Counted from the stretch's first letter, positions 27,274-36,695 are shown. The stretch: 64,000 bases of DNA from Methanomassiliicoccales archaeon (GCA_035527755.1 DATKZX010000019.1:62001-126000), one strand, 5' to 3'. Numbers and translations: made by a program. Notes: a model not told the origin generated them from the sequence alone.

Positions 27274-27690
27274 ATGAACGATCGGTTGAAGATCTTGGTC
27301 TGCGTGGACGGTTCTGAAAACTCCTTGAGAGCTGTGGAGTTCGCTCGCGACATTTTTGTGCCCATGGACGCCTATCTGACCATTTTAGTTGTGGTCACCC
27401 CAATGGATTGCGATTATTTCATGGAGAAGACCGCACCGGCCTGTGACATCGATGGCATCGCCAAAGCGAAATCGAACGCGGGGATATCCTTGATCAAGGA
27501 GTCGGGCGGCCGATATTGTCTCAGCACAATGACGGGAAACCCTCCAGAGGTGATATTGAACGTTTCATCGCGCCACGACCTGGTCATCATGGGCCGCAAA
27601 GGTTCCTGTGCCGCGACCAATATCTCATTAGGGGGAGTTGCGGGTCAGGTCAGTCAGAACATTAAGATACCACTGATCCTCGTCCCCTGA
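27274..27690 (+). CDS. Universal stress protein (UspA family)
   Basis: 138 residues from ATG 27274; a longer frame exists but a TATA-like GGATATCC at about 27237 makes this ATG a likely leaderless start. The fold is clear from LKILVCVDGSENSLRAVEFA and the closing VSQNIKIPLILVP. The ATP-binding motif G-2x-G-9x-G(S/T) is only partly kept (GRKGSCAATNISLGG), so nucleotide binding is uncertain. Confidence 0.85.
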   Translation: MNDRLKILVCVDGSENSLRAVEFARDIFVPMDAYLTILVVVTPMDCDYFMEKTAPACDIDGIAKAKSNAGISLIKESGGRYCLSTMTGNPPEVILNVSSRHDLVIMGRKGSCAATNISLGGVAGQVSQNIKIPLILVP

Positions 27691-27788
27691 ACAGGTGCTC
27701 TTGATGGGTGGGCAGGTCCTTCCCCTCCCCATCCAAAGTATTTTTACCACACCGGACATCTCTGGAACGTTCGGTCGAGGTTCTTAAA

Positions 27789-28436
27789 ATGGTCAAGGTA
27801 GCTCCATCGATATTGTCCGCGGACTTCTCCCGTTTAGGGGAGGAGGTGCACCGATTGCAACGAGCTGGGGCGGATTGGGTGCATGTAGATGTGATGGACG
27901 GTATGTTCGTTCCTAATCTTACCATCGGTCCTGACGTGATCAAGGCCTTACGACCCCACGCTACGATACCCTTCGATGTGCATCTCATGATCGAGCGTCC
28001 TGAGCGATACCTGAAGCAATTCGCTGAGAGCGGGGCGGATTACATAACGGTGCACGTTGAGGCCACTGAGGACATGGGAAAGACGTTGAACGAGATAAGG
28101 CGTCTTGGCAAAAAGCCCGGTATCTCTCTCAATCCGGGCACAGATCTTTCTCTGGTGAAGCCGTTCTTAGCGGATGTCGATCTATTACTGATCATGGCCG
28201 TACAGCCTGGTTTCGGCGGTCAATCCTTCAAACCTGAGATATTGCCTAAAATTTCCGAGGCGAACGAACATCGGAAGAATAATGGGCTTAATTTTGAGAT
28301 CGAGATCGATGGCGGCATCAACCGGAGCACCGGTTTACAGTGCGCGAAGGCCGGAGCGACAGTGCTGGCTGCCGGTTCATCCCTATTTAAATCTGCGGAT
28401 ATGTCAGCGGAGATCGCACTTTGGCACGGTTTTTAA
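27789..28436 (+). CDS. rpe: Ribulose-phosphate 3-epimerase
   Basis: 215 residues from ATG 27789, with GAGG about 8 nt upstream. Interconverts ribulose 5-phosphate and xylulose 5-phosphate. TIM-barrel signatures are KVAPSILSADFSRLGEEV, WVHVDVMDGMFVPNLTIGPD, DVHLMIERPERY, MAVQPGFGGQSF and EIDGGIN. The catalytic Asp residues are in VDVMDG and EIDGG. Next to it is a small DUF3052-like gene. Confidence 0.95.
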   Translation: MVKVAPSILSADFSRLGEEVHRLQRAGADWVHVDVMDGMFVPNLTIGPDVIKALRPHATIPFDVHLMIERPERYLKQFAESGADYITVHVEATEDMGKTLNEIRRLGKKPGISLNPGTDLSLVKPFLADVDLLLIMAVQPGFGGQSFKPEILPKISEANEHRKNNGLNFEIEIDGGINRSTGLQCAKAGATVLAAGSSLFKSADMSAEIALWHGF

Positions 28437-28542
28437 GGTCATCGGGGCAATAGCAAGTATAATAACGGAGAACCCGAATCTAGGGCGAACCTTGTCGTAT
28501 TTAAGCGATAGGGTCCATGTACATCGTGAGAATGATCTACTC

Positions 28543-28953
28543 ATGGCACGAATAGGCTCTAAAAAATCATTGGTGGCTAAGCTAGGCATTAAAGAGGGAA
28601 TGAGAATTCGTATAATCAATCCCCCTTTGAAATACGATCTGGCACTGGGCCGCTTACCAAAGAATGTTGTTGAAGTCAGCGGTAGCGATACCGACCTAGA
28701 TTTCGTCCAATTGTTCACCTCCTCCGAGGATGAATTGAGAAGAGAGTACCCCATACTCATGCGCGGTCTGAAGAAGGAAGGTATCTTCTGGATCTCATAT
28801 CCACGCACTTCATCTAACATCGAGTCGGACATCGTCGGTCTGACCGTTAGGGAAGTTGGCACCGGTCATGGTATGGCCGAGGTCAAGATATCAGCTCTGG
28901 ACGATGATTGGGCGGGCATCAAGTTCGTAAACAAGAAAAAGGATGTGGACTAG
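28543..28953 (+). CDS. DUF3052-like small protein
   Basis: 136 residues from ATG 28543. The sequence LVAKLGIKEGMRIRIINPP, LDFVQLFTSSEDELRREYPI and GIFWISYPRTSS resembles the DUF3052 family, whose function is unknown. TATTTAAG at about 28499 gives a leader of roughly a dozen nt. The frame extends upstream into rpe, but that part is a shadow. It is followed closely by a small membrane protein. Confidence 0.7.
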   Translation: MARIGSKKSLVAKLGIKEGMRIRIINPPLKYDLALGRLPKNVVEVSGSDTDLDFVQLFTSSEDELRREYPILMRGLKKEGIFWISYPRTSSNIESDIVGLTVREVGTGHGMAEVKISALDDDWAGIKFVNKKKDVD

Positions 28954-28996
28954 ACTCAGTAAACTTCATATCGAGGGGCTGTATTGCGGAGTTGCT

Positions 28997-29170
28997 ATGA
29001 TGCTGAAGATATCCGATAAGCAGATGGTCTTATTCTTGACCGTCGTGGTCCCGCTGCTCATCCTCTTTGCTGCCCTGCTCGTGGCCCCCAACATCTGGGT
29101 AATCATGCTGGCCATCCTATGGATGGGTGTTGGCCTAATGATGTTGTACATACCTAAGGCCGAAGGTTGA
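28997..29170 (+). CDS. Small two-helix membrane protein
   Basis: 57 residues from ATG 28997, or 56 from the next ATG, with GGAG just upstream. Two hydrophobic helices (MVLFLTVVVPLLILFAALLV and NIWVIMLAILWMGVGLMMLY). No family is recognised. Its stop codon abuts the stop of the convergent TRAM gene. Confidence 0.55.
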   Translation: MMLKISDKQMVLFLTVVVPLLILFAALLVAPNIWVIMLAILWMGVGLMMLYIPKAEG

Positions 29171-29428
29171 TCAAACCTTTCGTCCGAAGGCAACTTTTCT
29201 CTCCAAACGGATTATGCGCACCTTCACCGTATCACCGGGGGTGGTATCTGGGATGATGATGACCAATCCTTCGATCTTGCCTATGCCGTCACCTCTCTCA
29301 CCGATATCTGTGATGGTGACATCGTAGACCTGCCCCTCTTCCACCGGCCTTTTTCCGGCAGAAACGTGCTCGTCCCGCATGACGTATCGATTGGTGCCTT
29401 GGACAATAACTTTATGGCCGGGTGTCAT
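29171..29428 (-). CDS. TRAM-domain RNA-binding protein
   Basis: 85 residues. The TRAM beta-barrel covers about residues 28-85 (VEEGQVYDVTITDIGERGDG and IIIPDTTPGDTVKVRIIRLE). Small archaeal TRAM proteins act as RNA chaperones in the manner of cold-shock proteins. The first 27 residues are extra and of unknown role. It is divergent from fen with only 15 nt between the starts, so the two promoters must lie inside each other's coding sequence. Confidence 0.88.
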   Translation of the reverse strand: MTPGHKVIVQGTNRYVMRDEHVSAGKRPVEEGQVYDVTITDIGERGDGIGKIEGLVIIIPDTTPGDTVKVRIIRLERKVAFGRKV

Positions 29429-29443
29429 AACATCATTGGGAAC

Positions 29444-30454
29444 ATGGGAGTAAACCTTTCAGACCTAGTCATCACCAAGGACATTGAACCGAGGGACCTG
29501 ATGGGGCGTACCGTCGCCATTGACGCTTACAACGCCATCTATCAATTCCTTTCGGTGATAAGACAGCCTGATGGCACCCCCCTTATGGACCCCCGCGGCC
29601 GCGTCACCTCTCATCTGGAAGGACTTTTGAACCGGAATGCCAACCTAGTTGAGATGGGGATCCGTCCAGCCTACGTATTCGATGGTATCTCTCCGGAAAA
29701 AAAGGAAGCGACCATCAAGGAAAGGAGAGTGAGGAGGGAATCTGCCAAGAAGGAATGGGAGCTGGCAAAGGCCGAGGGGGATGTACGAAAAGCATACTCC
29801 AAAGCAACACAATCATCACGCATAACCAACGAGATAGTGCAATCATCACGCATATTGCTCACACATCTTGGCATACCGGTGATCCAGGCGCCGGAAGAGG
29901 GCGAGGCCCAAGCGGCGTACATGTGCGCTAAAGGGGACGTATGGGCGTCGGCCTCTCAGGACTTCGACTCCCTGCTTTTTGGAACTCCACGTCTGGTGCG
30001 GAACCTGACCCTCTCCGGACGAAGGAAGATGCCGGGCCGTAACGAGTACCGTGAGGTACGCACCCAGCTCATTGATCAGGAGGAAACATTACAGAACTTG
30101 GGCATCAACGCTCGGCAATTGGTAGATCTTTGTCTACTTGTTGGGACGGACTTCAATCCGGGTGTCGTTGGTATAGGGCCTAAGAAGGCCCTCAAGTTGA
30201 TCAAGGAGCATCATGACCTGCCTTCGGCGCTCAAAGCACTTGGCATGGACGAACATGATCTCGATCAAGTGGAGTCGATCTTTCTGAACTTTGAACGTAC
30301 CGATGATTATCGACTACAGTGGGAAGCACCTGACCAAGAGAAGGTCAGGGAAATGCTTTGCGGAGAGTACGGTTTCACCGAGAAGCGCGTCGCGTCCGCT
30401 TTGGAAAAATTCTCCTCCGGTAAGAAGAACCAGCGGCGTTTGGACATGTTCTGA
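29444..30454 (+). CDS. fen: Flap endonuclease 1
   Basis: 336 residues from ATG 29444 (the frame extends upstream across the divergent TRAM gene and is not coding there). Removes 5' flaps during Okazaki fragment maturation and repair. N and I regions are clear: GRTVAIDAYNAIYQFLSVIR, EAPEEGEAQAAYM (here QAPEEGEAQAAYM), WASASQDFDSLLFG and the HhH GIGPKKALKLI. The C-terminus ends in QRRLDMF, a PCNA-binding PIP box. Confidence 0.96.
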   Translation: MGVNLSDLVITKDIEPRDLMGRTVAIDAYNAIYQFLSVIRQPDGTPLMDPRGRVTSHLEGLLNRNANLVEMGIRPAYVFDGISPEKKEATIKERRVRRESAKKEWELAKAEGDVRKAYSKATQSSRITNEIVQSSRILLTHLGIPVIQAPEEGEAQAAYMCAKGDVWASASQDFDSLLFGTPRLVRNLTLSGRRKMPGRNEYREVRTQLIDQEETLQNLGINARQLVDLCLLVGTDFNPGVVGIGPKKALKLIKEHHDLPSALKALGMDEHDLDQVESIFLNFERTDDYRLQWEAPDQEKVREMLCGEYGFTEKRVASALEKFSSGKKNQRRLDMF

Positions 30455-30501
30455 TCAATTTATACAACCTTTTTTATTTCAAATGATAGCCAGGACCAAG
30501 A

Positions 30502-30511
30502 CCTTTAAAAG
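30502..30511 (+). promoter_or_regulatory. TATA box of ileS
   Basis: CCTTTAAAAG lies about 38 nt upstream of the ileS ATG at 30545, giving a leader of about 10-15 nt with only a weak GGGACGG before the start. Confidence 0.45.
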
Positions 30512-30544
30512 GATGACATCAGATAAGGGGTTGTAGGGACGGCG

Positions 30545-33500
30545 ATGATAAAGCAGGTCCAAGGTAGCTATAACCCAAGTGAGCTAGAGATCGCGGTACA
30601 GGCCTATTGGGTCGAGACCGACTCTTACAAGAAGACCAAAGAATCCCGGGCCAAAGGGCCGGACTTCTATTTTGTGGACGGTCCACCGTACACCTCCGGG
30701 TATATTCACCTCGGTACGGCGATGAACAAGACCATCAAGGATATCATGGTCAGGTTCAAGCGGATGCAGAAGTTCAATGTCACCGACACCCCGGGATACG
30801 ACATGCACGGACTGCCCATCGAGGTCAAGGTGGAGAAGTCCATTGGTGTCAAGAACAAGAAGGAGATCGAAGAGTATGGTATAGACCGCTTCGTCGGAAC
30901 ATGCAAGAGCTTTGCCCTGGACTTCCAAAAGAAGATGAACAAGGACTTCAAAGAACTGGGCGTATGGTTCGACTGGGATCACCCTTACCTGACCATCAAC
31001 CCCAGTTATATCGAAGCTGCCTGGTGGACATTGAAGAGGGCTTTCGACAAGGGTCTGCTGGAAAAGGCTAACAGGGTGCTTCCTGGCTGTCCTCGATGCG
31101 AGACCGCTCTGGCCGAGGCCGAGATCAATTATTCAGATGAGAAGGACCCTTCCATCTATGTCAAGTTCAAGCTAAAGGACGAACCCAAGGTCTCGTTGCT
31201 GATCTGGACGACCACTCCGTGGACCCTACCAGCGAACTTGGCCGTTGCCGCCCACCCTGATTTCGATTATATCAAAGTACGTTACCGAAGGATAGGAGAA
31301 ACGGACACGGTCATCATCCTTAAGGGATTGGAGGAGGAGATCAAAGGTCTGGGTGGATGGGAGAAGTACGAGGTGCTAGAGGAGATCCAAGGTGACGACC
31401 TTGTAGGAATGGAATATATAACGCCATTCATAGACGAGGTCCCTTACCAATCGACCGCCACCGGTAAATGGTTGCACAAGGTGATCCCCTCCAAGACAGT
31501 GGAAGCTTCAAACACTGGGCTGGTCCACATCGCCCCGGGCCACGGTCCGGAGGATTTCGATCTAGGAAAGGAGTTCGGTCTGGACCCGTTCTGCCCGGTC
31601 GACGAAGCCGGCCTTTTCACACAACTGGTCGGACAGAAGTATATGGGCATGCATATCAAGAAGGCCAACCCGGAACTGCTAAAGGACCTGGAAGCAAAGG
31701 ACCATCTGTTCTTCAGCGGGGTCATAGAGCACCGTTTCGGGCATTGTTGGCGTTGTAATTCACCGATCATCTTCCGTACCACCAATCAGTGGTTCCTACG
31801 GATCACTCAGGTCAAGAACCAGATGCTCGAGGAGATCGAGAAGATCCGCTGGACCCCGGATTGGGCCGGCTCCTCTCGAGAGTACGACTGGACCATGAAC
31901 GCCCGCGACTGGTGCATATCTCGGCAAAGGTACTGGGGAATACCCATTCCCGTCTGGACCTGCAGCTGCGGTGAGATGAAGGTGGTCGGTATGATCGAAG
32001 AGCTGGAAGGTGCGGAGGGATATCATCCAGACATGGAATTGCACCGGCCTTGGATCGACCAAGTGAAGCTGCCTTGCCCCAAGTGCGGTAAGCAGATGTC
32101 CCGAATACCCGATGTCCTTGACGTTTGGTTCGATTCCGCGGTGGCCTCTTGGGCCCAATTGGGGTTCCCCCGAGAGAGAGATGCGTTCGAGCGTTTGTGG
32201 CCTGCCAAGTTAATAATAGAGGCCCACGACCAGACGCGCGGCTGGTTCTATTCTCAGCTTGCTGCAGGTATAATCGCCTTCGGACGTGCTCCCTACGAAT
32301 CGGTGCTCATGCATGGCTGGATGCTTGATAGCCATGGACAGCCGATGTCAAAGAGCAAAGGCAATGTAGTGGAACCGGGGAAGGTCATCAAGGAATACGG
32401 TGCCGACGCCCTGCGCTTCTATCTCATCAAGACATCCGCCCCCTGGGAAGATATACCATTCCAGATGGAAGGGGTGAAGAACGCCCGGAAGACATTGAAC
32501 GTCTTCTGGAACGTGGTGAACTTCGCCACGACCTATATGGCCATAGACAGGTTCGATCCAAAAAAGGTGACCCGCGAAGGAGTGAGACCACATCTCCAAC
32601 AGGAAGATATCTGGCTCATATCCATGACGGAGAAACTGAAGAACGAGGTCACCCGTCAGATCAATGCATTGGAGCTGCATAAGGCCGGAAGGGCCATCGA
32701 AAATTACATACTGGAGGACCTTTCCCGCTGGTACGTGAGGTTGATCCGCGACCGTATGTGGAACGAAGAAGGTGATTCCGGAAAGCTGGCCGCCTACCGT
32801 ACCTTGTACGATGCCATCATGGACACGGCATTACTGATGGCGCCGATATGTCCGCACCTGACGGAGGAGGTCTACCGACACTTAGGCGGGGAAAAGACCA
32901 CGGTGCACATGATGGACTGGCCATCTAGCGACCTTACCCGAGTTGACGAACGGCTGGAAAAGGCCATGTCTCTAGTTCAAGAGATAGTGGAGACCGTGAC
33001 CAGGGAACGTCAGCTCAAGAACGTGAAGTTGCGCTGGCCCATGAAGAGGATCGTAATTAAGGTAGAGAACAGCGACACGCTCATGGCATTACGCTCCATG
33101 GAGGACATCCTACGTTCTCAGACCAATGTCAAACAGGTTGAGTATGTATCCCCGGGCGAGGAATGGGCGGAGACGGTGCTCAACGTGGTACCGAACCCCC
33201 TGGCCATTGGAAAGGTCTATCGGCAATGGGCTTCCAAGATCGCCGTCCTGCTGCAGAGCCGACCGGCCAACCTCATCAAGGAGAGCATGCAACGTGGAGA
33301 GTACTCGTTGGGCATAGAAGGTCAGTTGGTCAAGATCGAGCCCAACATGGTCTCGTTCACCATATCACTGCCCAAAGATGTATACGCCACCACATTTAGC
33401 GCCGGTGAGCTGTACCTCGACTTCGAGATCACCCACGAGATAGAGGCCGAGGGCTTTTCGCGCGAGATCACCAGGCGGATACAGCAGACCCGCAAGGAAT

Positions 33501-34705
33501 TGAAACTTGATGTGGAGGAGTTCGTCAAGGTGGAGATCAGCGCCGAGGCCAAGGTGAGCGAGTTCCTGAAGATGTGGAAGACCCACATCATGAACGAGGT
33601 CCGCTCCAAATCCATGGAACTTGTGCCAGAACCTCACGGTGAGATGGTAAAAAAATGGGAGATAGAGGGCGAAACGGTGGAGATCGGGGTCACTTCCATG
33701 AACCTGAAGGATTCCATCAAAGAGCTGGCCGATATTCCTGGCATCACCACTAAGATCGCGGAGGCGTTGGTCGGGGCAGGCGTTAGAAGCGCCGCAGACC
33801 TAAAGTTGATGAGCGATGAGCAGATCGAGGAATGCACCAAAATGAACAAGGCCGAAGTACGCAAGGTACTGCATTACTTCGATCGTACGCATGAGGTGAA
33901 CAAGACCGTTCCGGAATCGTTGGGAAAACCGATGGAGAAGGGGGACATCATACCTTATCTCCTTCGCATTCCCCGCATGAACGAGCTGAAAGCGGAGATG
34001 CTCTACGACGCTGGATACGATTCCATTGAGAAGCTGCAAAATGCCGATCGGGACGAGTTCAAATCCGTTCCAGGATTGGGAAGCAAGACCATAGACGAGA
34101 TCATCAAATACATCAACGATGGCGGTTTCGAACGCTGCACCGTATGCCCTAAATGTAAAAGGGAGGTCACCGCTGGGGACCTGCAATGTCCATCATGCGG
34201 CACCTCGCTATTGGTGGAGGTCGAGGATGAGGCGGATACAGTTACCAAAATACAGGGGTTGCAGGGTGGTTACAGCTATCTCATCAAGGATGACCGCTCG
34301 GACCGCTCATATAAACTGTTCATAGATCAGTTGAACAAGGGTAGCAAAGGGTTCTGCGTTACTCGCAACTATCCACTTAAGATACGCAGCAAATACGAAA
34401 TGAACGATACGCCGATCATTTGGCTGAGCAACGTGGGAAAGGAGGACAGTCTGCGTCCGAAGGACCTGGAAAAATTGAGCTATTCACTGGAACAGTTCCT
34501 CAGCAAAGAGAAAGGAGTGGTATTGCTGGACGGTCTGGAGTATTTGATCACCAACAACAACTTCCTAACCGTGCTGCGTTTCGTACAATCCCTTAGGGAC
34601 CAGGTGGCCATCAACAATTCCATCATGCTGATGGTGTTGAACCCTTCCACACTGGATGCTAACGAGTTGACCCTGCTGGAGAAGGAAGTGGACAGCAACC
34701 TATAG
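30545..34705 (+). CDS. ileS: Isoleucyl-tRNA synthetase fused to HhH, zinc-ribbon and DUF835 modules
   Basis: 1386 residues in one open frame. Residues 1 to about 1050 are a full archaeal IleRS: HIGH as HLGT at 55-58, the editing domain, WCISRQRYWGIPIPVW, and KMSKS as MSKSKG at 601-606. It charges tRNA-Ile. Then come two helix-hairpin-helix segments (about 1057-1116 and 1136-1192, with LADIPGITTKIAEALVGAGV and VPGLGSKTIDEIIKYI), a zinc ribbon (CPKCKREVTAGDLQCPSCG, about 1201-1219), and a DUF835 domain (about 1237-1386, with GYSYLIKD and VVLLDGLEYLITNNNF). IleRS is normally about 1030-1060 residues long. DUF835 is otherwise found in archaeal sensor proteins. The stop overlaps the convergent Nudix gene by a few nt. 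Confidence 0.95.
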   Translation: MIKQVQGSYNPSELEIAVQAYWVETDSYKKTKESRAKGPDFYFVDGPPYTSGYIHLGTAMNKTIKDIMVRFKRMQKFNVTDTPGYDMHGLPIEVKVEKSIGVKNKKEIEEYGIDRFVGTCKSFALDFQKKMNKDFKELGVWFDWDHPYLTINPSYIEAAWWTLKRAFDKGLLEKANRVLPGCPRCETALAEAEINYSDEKDPSIYVKFKLKDEPKVSLLIWTTTPWTLPANLAVAAHPDFDYIKVRYRRIGETDTVIILKGLEEEIKGLGGWEKYEVLEEIQGDDLVGMEYITPFIDEVPYQSTATGKWLHKVIPSKTVEASNTGLVHIAPGHGPEDFDLGKEFGLDPFCPVDEAGLFTQLVGQKYMGMHIKKANPELLKDLEAKDHLFFSGVIEHRFGHCWRCNSPIIFRTTNQWFLRITQVKNQMLEEIEKIRWTPDWAGSSREYDWTMNARDWCISRQRYWGIPIPVWTCSCGEMKVVGMIEELEGAEGYHPDMELHRPWIDQVKLPCPKCGKQMSRIPDVLDVWFDSAVASWAQLGFPRERDAFERLWPAKLIIEAHDQTRGWFYSQLAAGIIAFGRAPYESVLMHGWMLDSHGQPMSKSKGNVVEPGKVIKEYGADALRFYLIKTSAPWEDIPFQMEGVKNARKTLNVFWNVVNFATTYMAIDRFDPKKVTREGVRPHLQQEDIWLISMTEKLKNEVTRQINALELHKAGRAIENYILEDLSRWYVRLIRDRMWNEEGDSGKLAAYRTLYDAIMDTALLMAPICPHLTEEVYRHLGGEKTTVHMMDWPSSDLTRVDERLEKAMSLVQEIVETVTRERQLKNVKLRWPMKRIVIKVENSDTLMALRSMEDILRSQTNVKQVEYVSPGEEWAETVLNVVPNPLAIGKVYRQWASKIAVLLQSRPANLIKESMQRGEYSLGIEGQLVKIEPNMVSFTISLPKDVYATTFSAGELYLDFEITHEIEAEGFSREITRRIQQTRKELKLDVEEFVKVEISAEAKVSEFLKMWKTHIMNEVRSKSMELVPEPHGEMVKKWEIEGETVEIGVTSMNLKDSIKELADIPGITTKIAEALVGAGVRSAADLKLMSDEQIEECTKMNKAEVRKVLHYFDRTHEVNKTVPESLGKPMEKGDIIPYLLRIPRMNELKAEMLYDAGYDSIEKLQNADRDEFKSVPGLGSKTIDEIIKYINDGGFERCTVCPKCKREVTAGDLQCPSCGTSLLVEVEDEADTVTKIQGLQGGYSYLIKDDRSDRSYKLFIDQLNKGSKGFCVTRNYPLKIRSKYEMNDTPIIWLSNVGKEDSLRPKDLEKLSYSLEQFLSKEKGVVLLDGLEYLITNNNFLTVLRFVQSLRDQVAINNSIMLMVLNPSTLDANELTLLEKEVDSNL

Positions 34706-35473
34706 GCCAAGGGCCTTAAGTACCATCATTAAACCGGGCACGGTGTCGTAATTCGAAAGCTCATCCAGTTCGATCCATGTCGAATCGACATGCTCCCAGT
34801 CCAGGGTCACGCTTTCGTCGCCCACTTCGAAGAGGAAGGGATACACGTTCCAAACGTTATTTCCGTCCCTGATGCGCAGCATCTCGCCTCTTCCTTCCAG
34901 GCGGGCGGTGGTGATGCCCGTCTCTTCAGAAACCTCCTTCAGAGCGGTCTCCTCGGGCTTCTCACCCCTTTCAATATAACCGCTTACCCCAGCCCATTTC
35001 CCCTTGTTCGTCCCCACTTTCTGACTACGCTTGAGGAGGAGCATCTTGCCTTTCCGATGTAATATGCATGTGACCACCCGTTTCTCCTGAACATCGAACA
35101 CATCCAGGGTGCCATCGTCGATCAGGACCCTATCCCCGTCCCTTAGGATGGAAAGATCCAATGAATCCACCATGGGCAGACCTGCCATGACCGCCCCGGT
35201 GGCCACTATGGTCTCTGCTTTGGCGTTGATTATCGCCGCAGGCATGTGCTTGTTCTTCTTAAGTTCCAGGATGGTGTAGGAACCGACCGTCGACCCCTTT
35301 CCACAGGGGAAGGCCAGTATCCTTCCTTCCACGTTCTCCCCCTCCCTCCCGGAAGCCACCGTCAGTAGGCCGCTGCGGGGATCCACGCCACCAAGGAAAC
35401 TGAACGGTTCATTGATCATCAGAATTCGACCGATGACCTTCCCTTTGAATATCGTGCGACCCTTGATCCTCAT
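34700..35473 (-). CDS. DUF126 swivel (phosphomevalonate dehydratase small subunit) fused to a Nudix hydrolase
   Basis: 257 residues from ATG 35473, with GGAG 8 nt upstream and an ATGA overlap with the large-subunit stop. Residues about 1-120 are the aconitase X swivel domain (GKVIGRILMINEPFSFLGGV, FPCGKGSTVGSYTILELKKN, AIINAKAETIVATGAVMAGL). Residues about 130-257 are a Nudix domain with the box GYIERGEKPEETALKEVSEE then TGI. The small subunit completes the dehydratase of the archaeal mevalonate branch. The Nudix part may act on a diphosphate, perhaps an isoprenoid, but the substrate is only inferred from the fusion. Confidence 0.88.
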   Translation of the reverse strand: MRIKGRTIFKGKVIGRILMINEPFSFLGGVDPRSGLLTVASGREGENVEGRILAFPCGKGSTVGSYTILELKKNKHMPAAIINAKAETIVATGAVMAGLPMVDSLDLSILRDGDRVLIDDGTLDVFDVQEKRVVTCILHRKGKMLLLKRSQKVGTNKGKWAGVSGYIERGEKPEETALKEVSEETGITTARLEGRGEMLRIRDGNNVWNVYPFLFEVGDESVTLDWEHVDSTWIELDELSNYDTVPGLMMVLKALGL

Positions 35474-36636
35474 ATTATCAACTCCAACAGTTCGCGTTGC
35501 GAACCGCAAAGGACCTTCTGAGAACATAAACCTGGAAGATAGGAACAGGCCTTGGCCGAGTTGCTTGCTGTGACCTTATGCACCCCTTCGATGGGCGCTA
35601 CCACCATGCAGGTGTCGCAGAGCACCTTGCCGAACCTTTCCAGCACAGCTCTCTCCTTCGGGCACCGAAGATAAACGCCCTTGGAGGTACAGAACCACAC
35701 CTCCACATCGCTCTTCTTCGTTTTTCCCTCGAGGAAGATCGCCAATTGCTTCATTTCGGTCTCCGAAAGATGAGGACATCCGATAGCGATGAGATCCGGC
35801 ACTTTGGCACTTGTCAGACGCTGAAGGGTGTCTTCGATGTCCTTCCTGGTGATATGAACGGTCTCTAATCCCTCGAGGGATGTAGGCTGATCGGGGGTGA
35901 CCTTTTCCACCATGAAGAATGCTACCGACCCAGATGCGGCCATCGCTGCGGCCAGGGACTTGAGGCCGTTGACGTCGTTACCCAGCCCTCTGAAGAATGG
36001 GATGCATGCCCCCAGTTTACGGCCGACCGCATGCCCGACCAGGGACCACTCGTCCTTGGTGATGTCCTCATCGACCTGTACGATATGTGTTGGTATACGA
36101 TTTTCATCCAGATGGAGACCATAATTGGGTGTGCGACCTATTATGGCCGCGGCCAATGCTCCCGGCCCTCCTTCCCGATTGGTCCGAGCACCCAGTACAG
36201 AATTGGCAAAGGATAGCGCGGAGGACTCGGCCCAGGCGATGTGATCGCCTACTTTGGGCCGATTGGTCAGCAGATAAGGGGTGCAGGTACAATTGACCTC
36301 CACCCCCATCTGGCGGTAGAGGTCGATGATGTGCAGTTGCCTTTGGGCAAAGTGTTCGGTCACCCCCATCTCCCGCCAGCGTTCAGCATCCATTCCCATG
36401 GGGTTGAGGGTGGTGGGGACCATGACCTTGGAATCCTTGGCCATCTCCTCCAGGAATTCGATGCCTCCTTCGCCGATGGTCTTATATGACACACCGGAAA
36501 GGTGAGCGGAAGTGATCGGAATGAGGCGGTCAGCGCCGTAGATGGCCCCTAACGCCACCAGAAGCTCCATCGCTTTCCGCTTTCCGAGACCGTGTTCCCC
36601 GGCGAGCATGGCCTCCTCTTCCAAAGTCAGTTGCAT
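35470..36636 (-). CDS. Aconitase X large subunit, probable phosphomevalonate dehydratase
   Basis: 388 residues from ATG 36636. The frame extends upstream through the tRNA-Arg gene, so that part is not coding. The start MQLTLEEEAMLAGEHGLGKR and the blocks TSAHLSGVSYKTIGEGGIEF, VNCTCTPYLLTNRPKVGDHI, WAESSALSFANSVLGARTNR and FCTSKGVYLRC mark the DUF521 family. The Fe-S cluster ligands are likely among the cysteines in these blocks. With the DUF126 subunit encoded downstream it should dehydrate mevalonate 5-phosphate in isoprenoid synthesis; a cis-3-hydroxyproline dehydratase role is less likely in archaea. Confidence 0.88.
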   Translation of the reverse strand: MQLTLEEEAMLAGEHGLGKRKAMELLVALGAIYGADRLIPITSAHLSGVSYKTIGEGGIEFLEEMAKDSKVMVPTTLNPMGMDAERWREMGVTEHFAQRQLHIIDLYRQMGVEVNCTCTPYLLTNRPKVGDHIAWAESSALSFANSVLGARTNREGGPGALAAAIIGRTPNYGLHLDENRIPTHIVQVDEDITKDEWSLVGHAVGRKLGACIPFFRGLGNDVNGLKSLAAAMAASGSVAFFMVEKVTPDQPTSLEGLETVHITRKDIEDTLQRLTSAKVPDLIAIGCPHLSETEMKQLAIFLEGKTKKSDVEVWFCTSKGVYLRCPKERAVLERFGKVLCDTCMVVAPIEGVHKVTASNSAKACSYLPGLCSQKVLCGSQRELLELII

Positions 36637-36695
36637 GAATGCGGAAAACAAGCTCGATGGATAAGTAAGTAGTGGAAAAAATGTAAGGAGAAAGG

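Noticed and set aside
28282-28542. N-terminal extension of the DUF3052-like gene into rpe
   Set aside because: This part is out of frame with rpe and overlaps its conserved end; the family-like sequence starts at ATG 28543.
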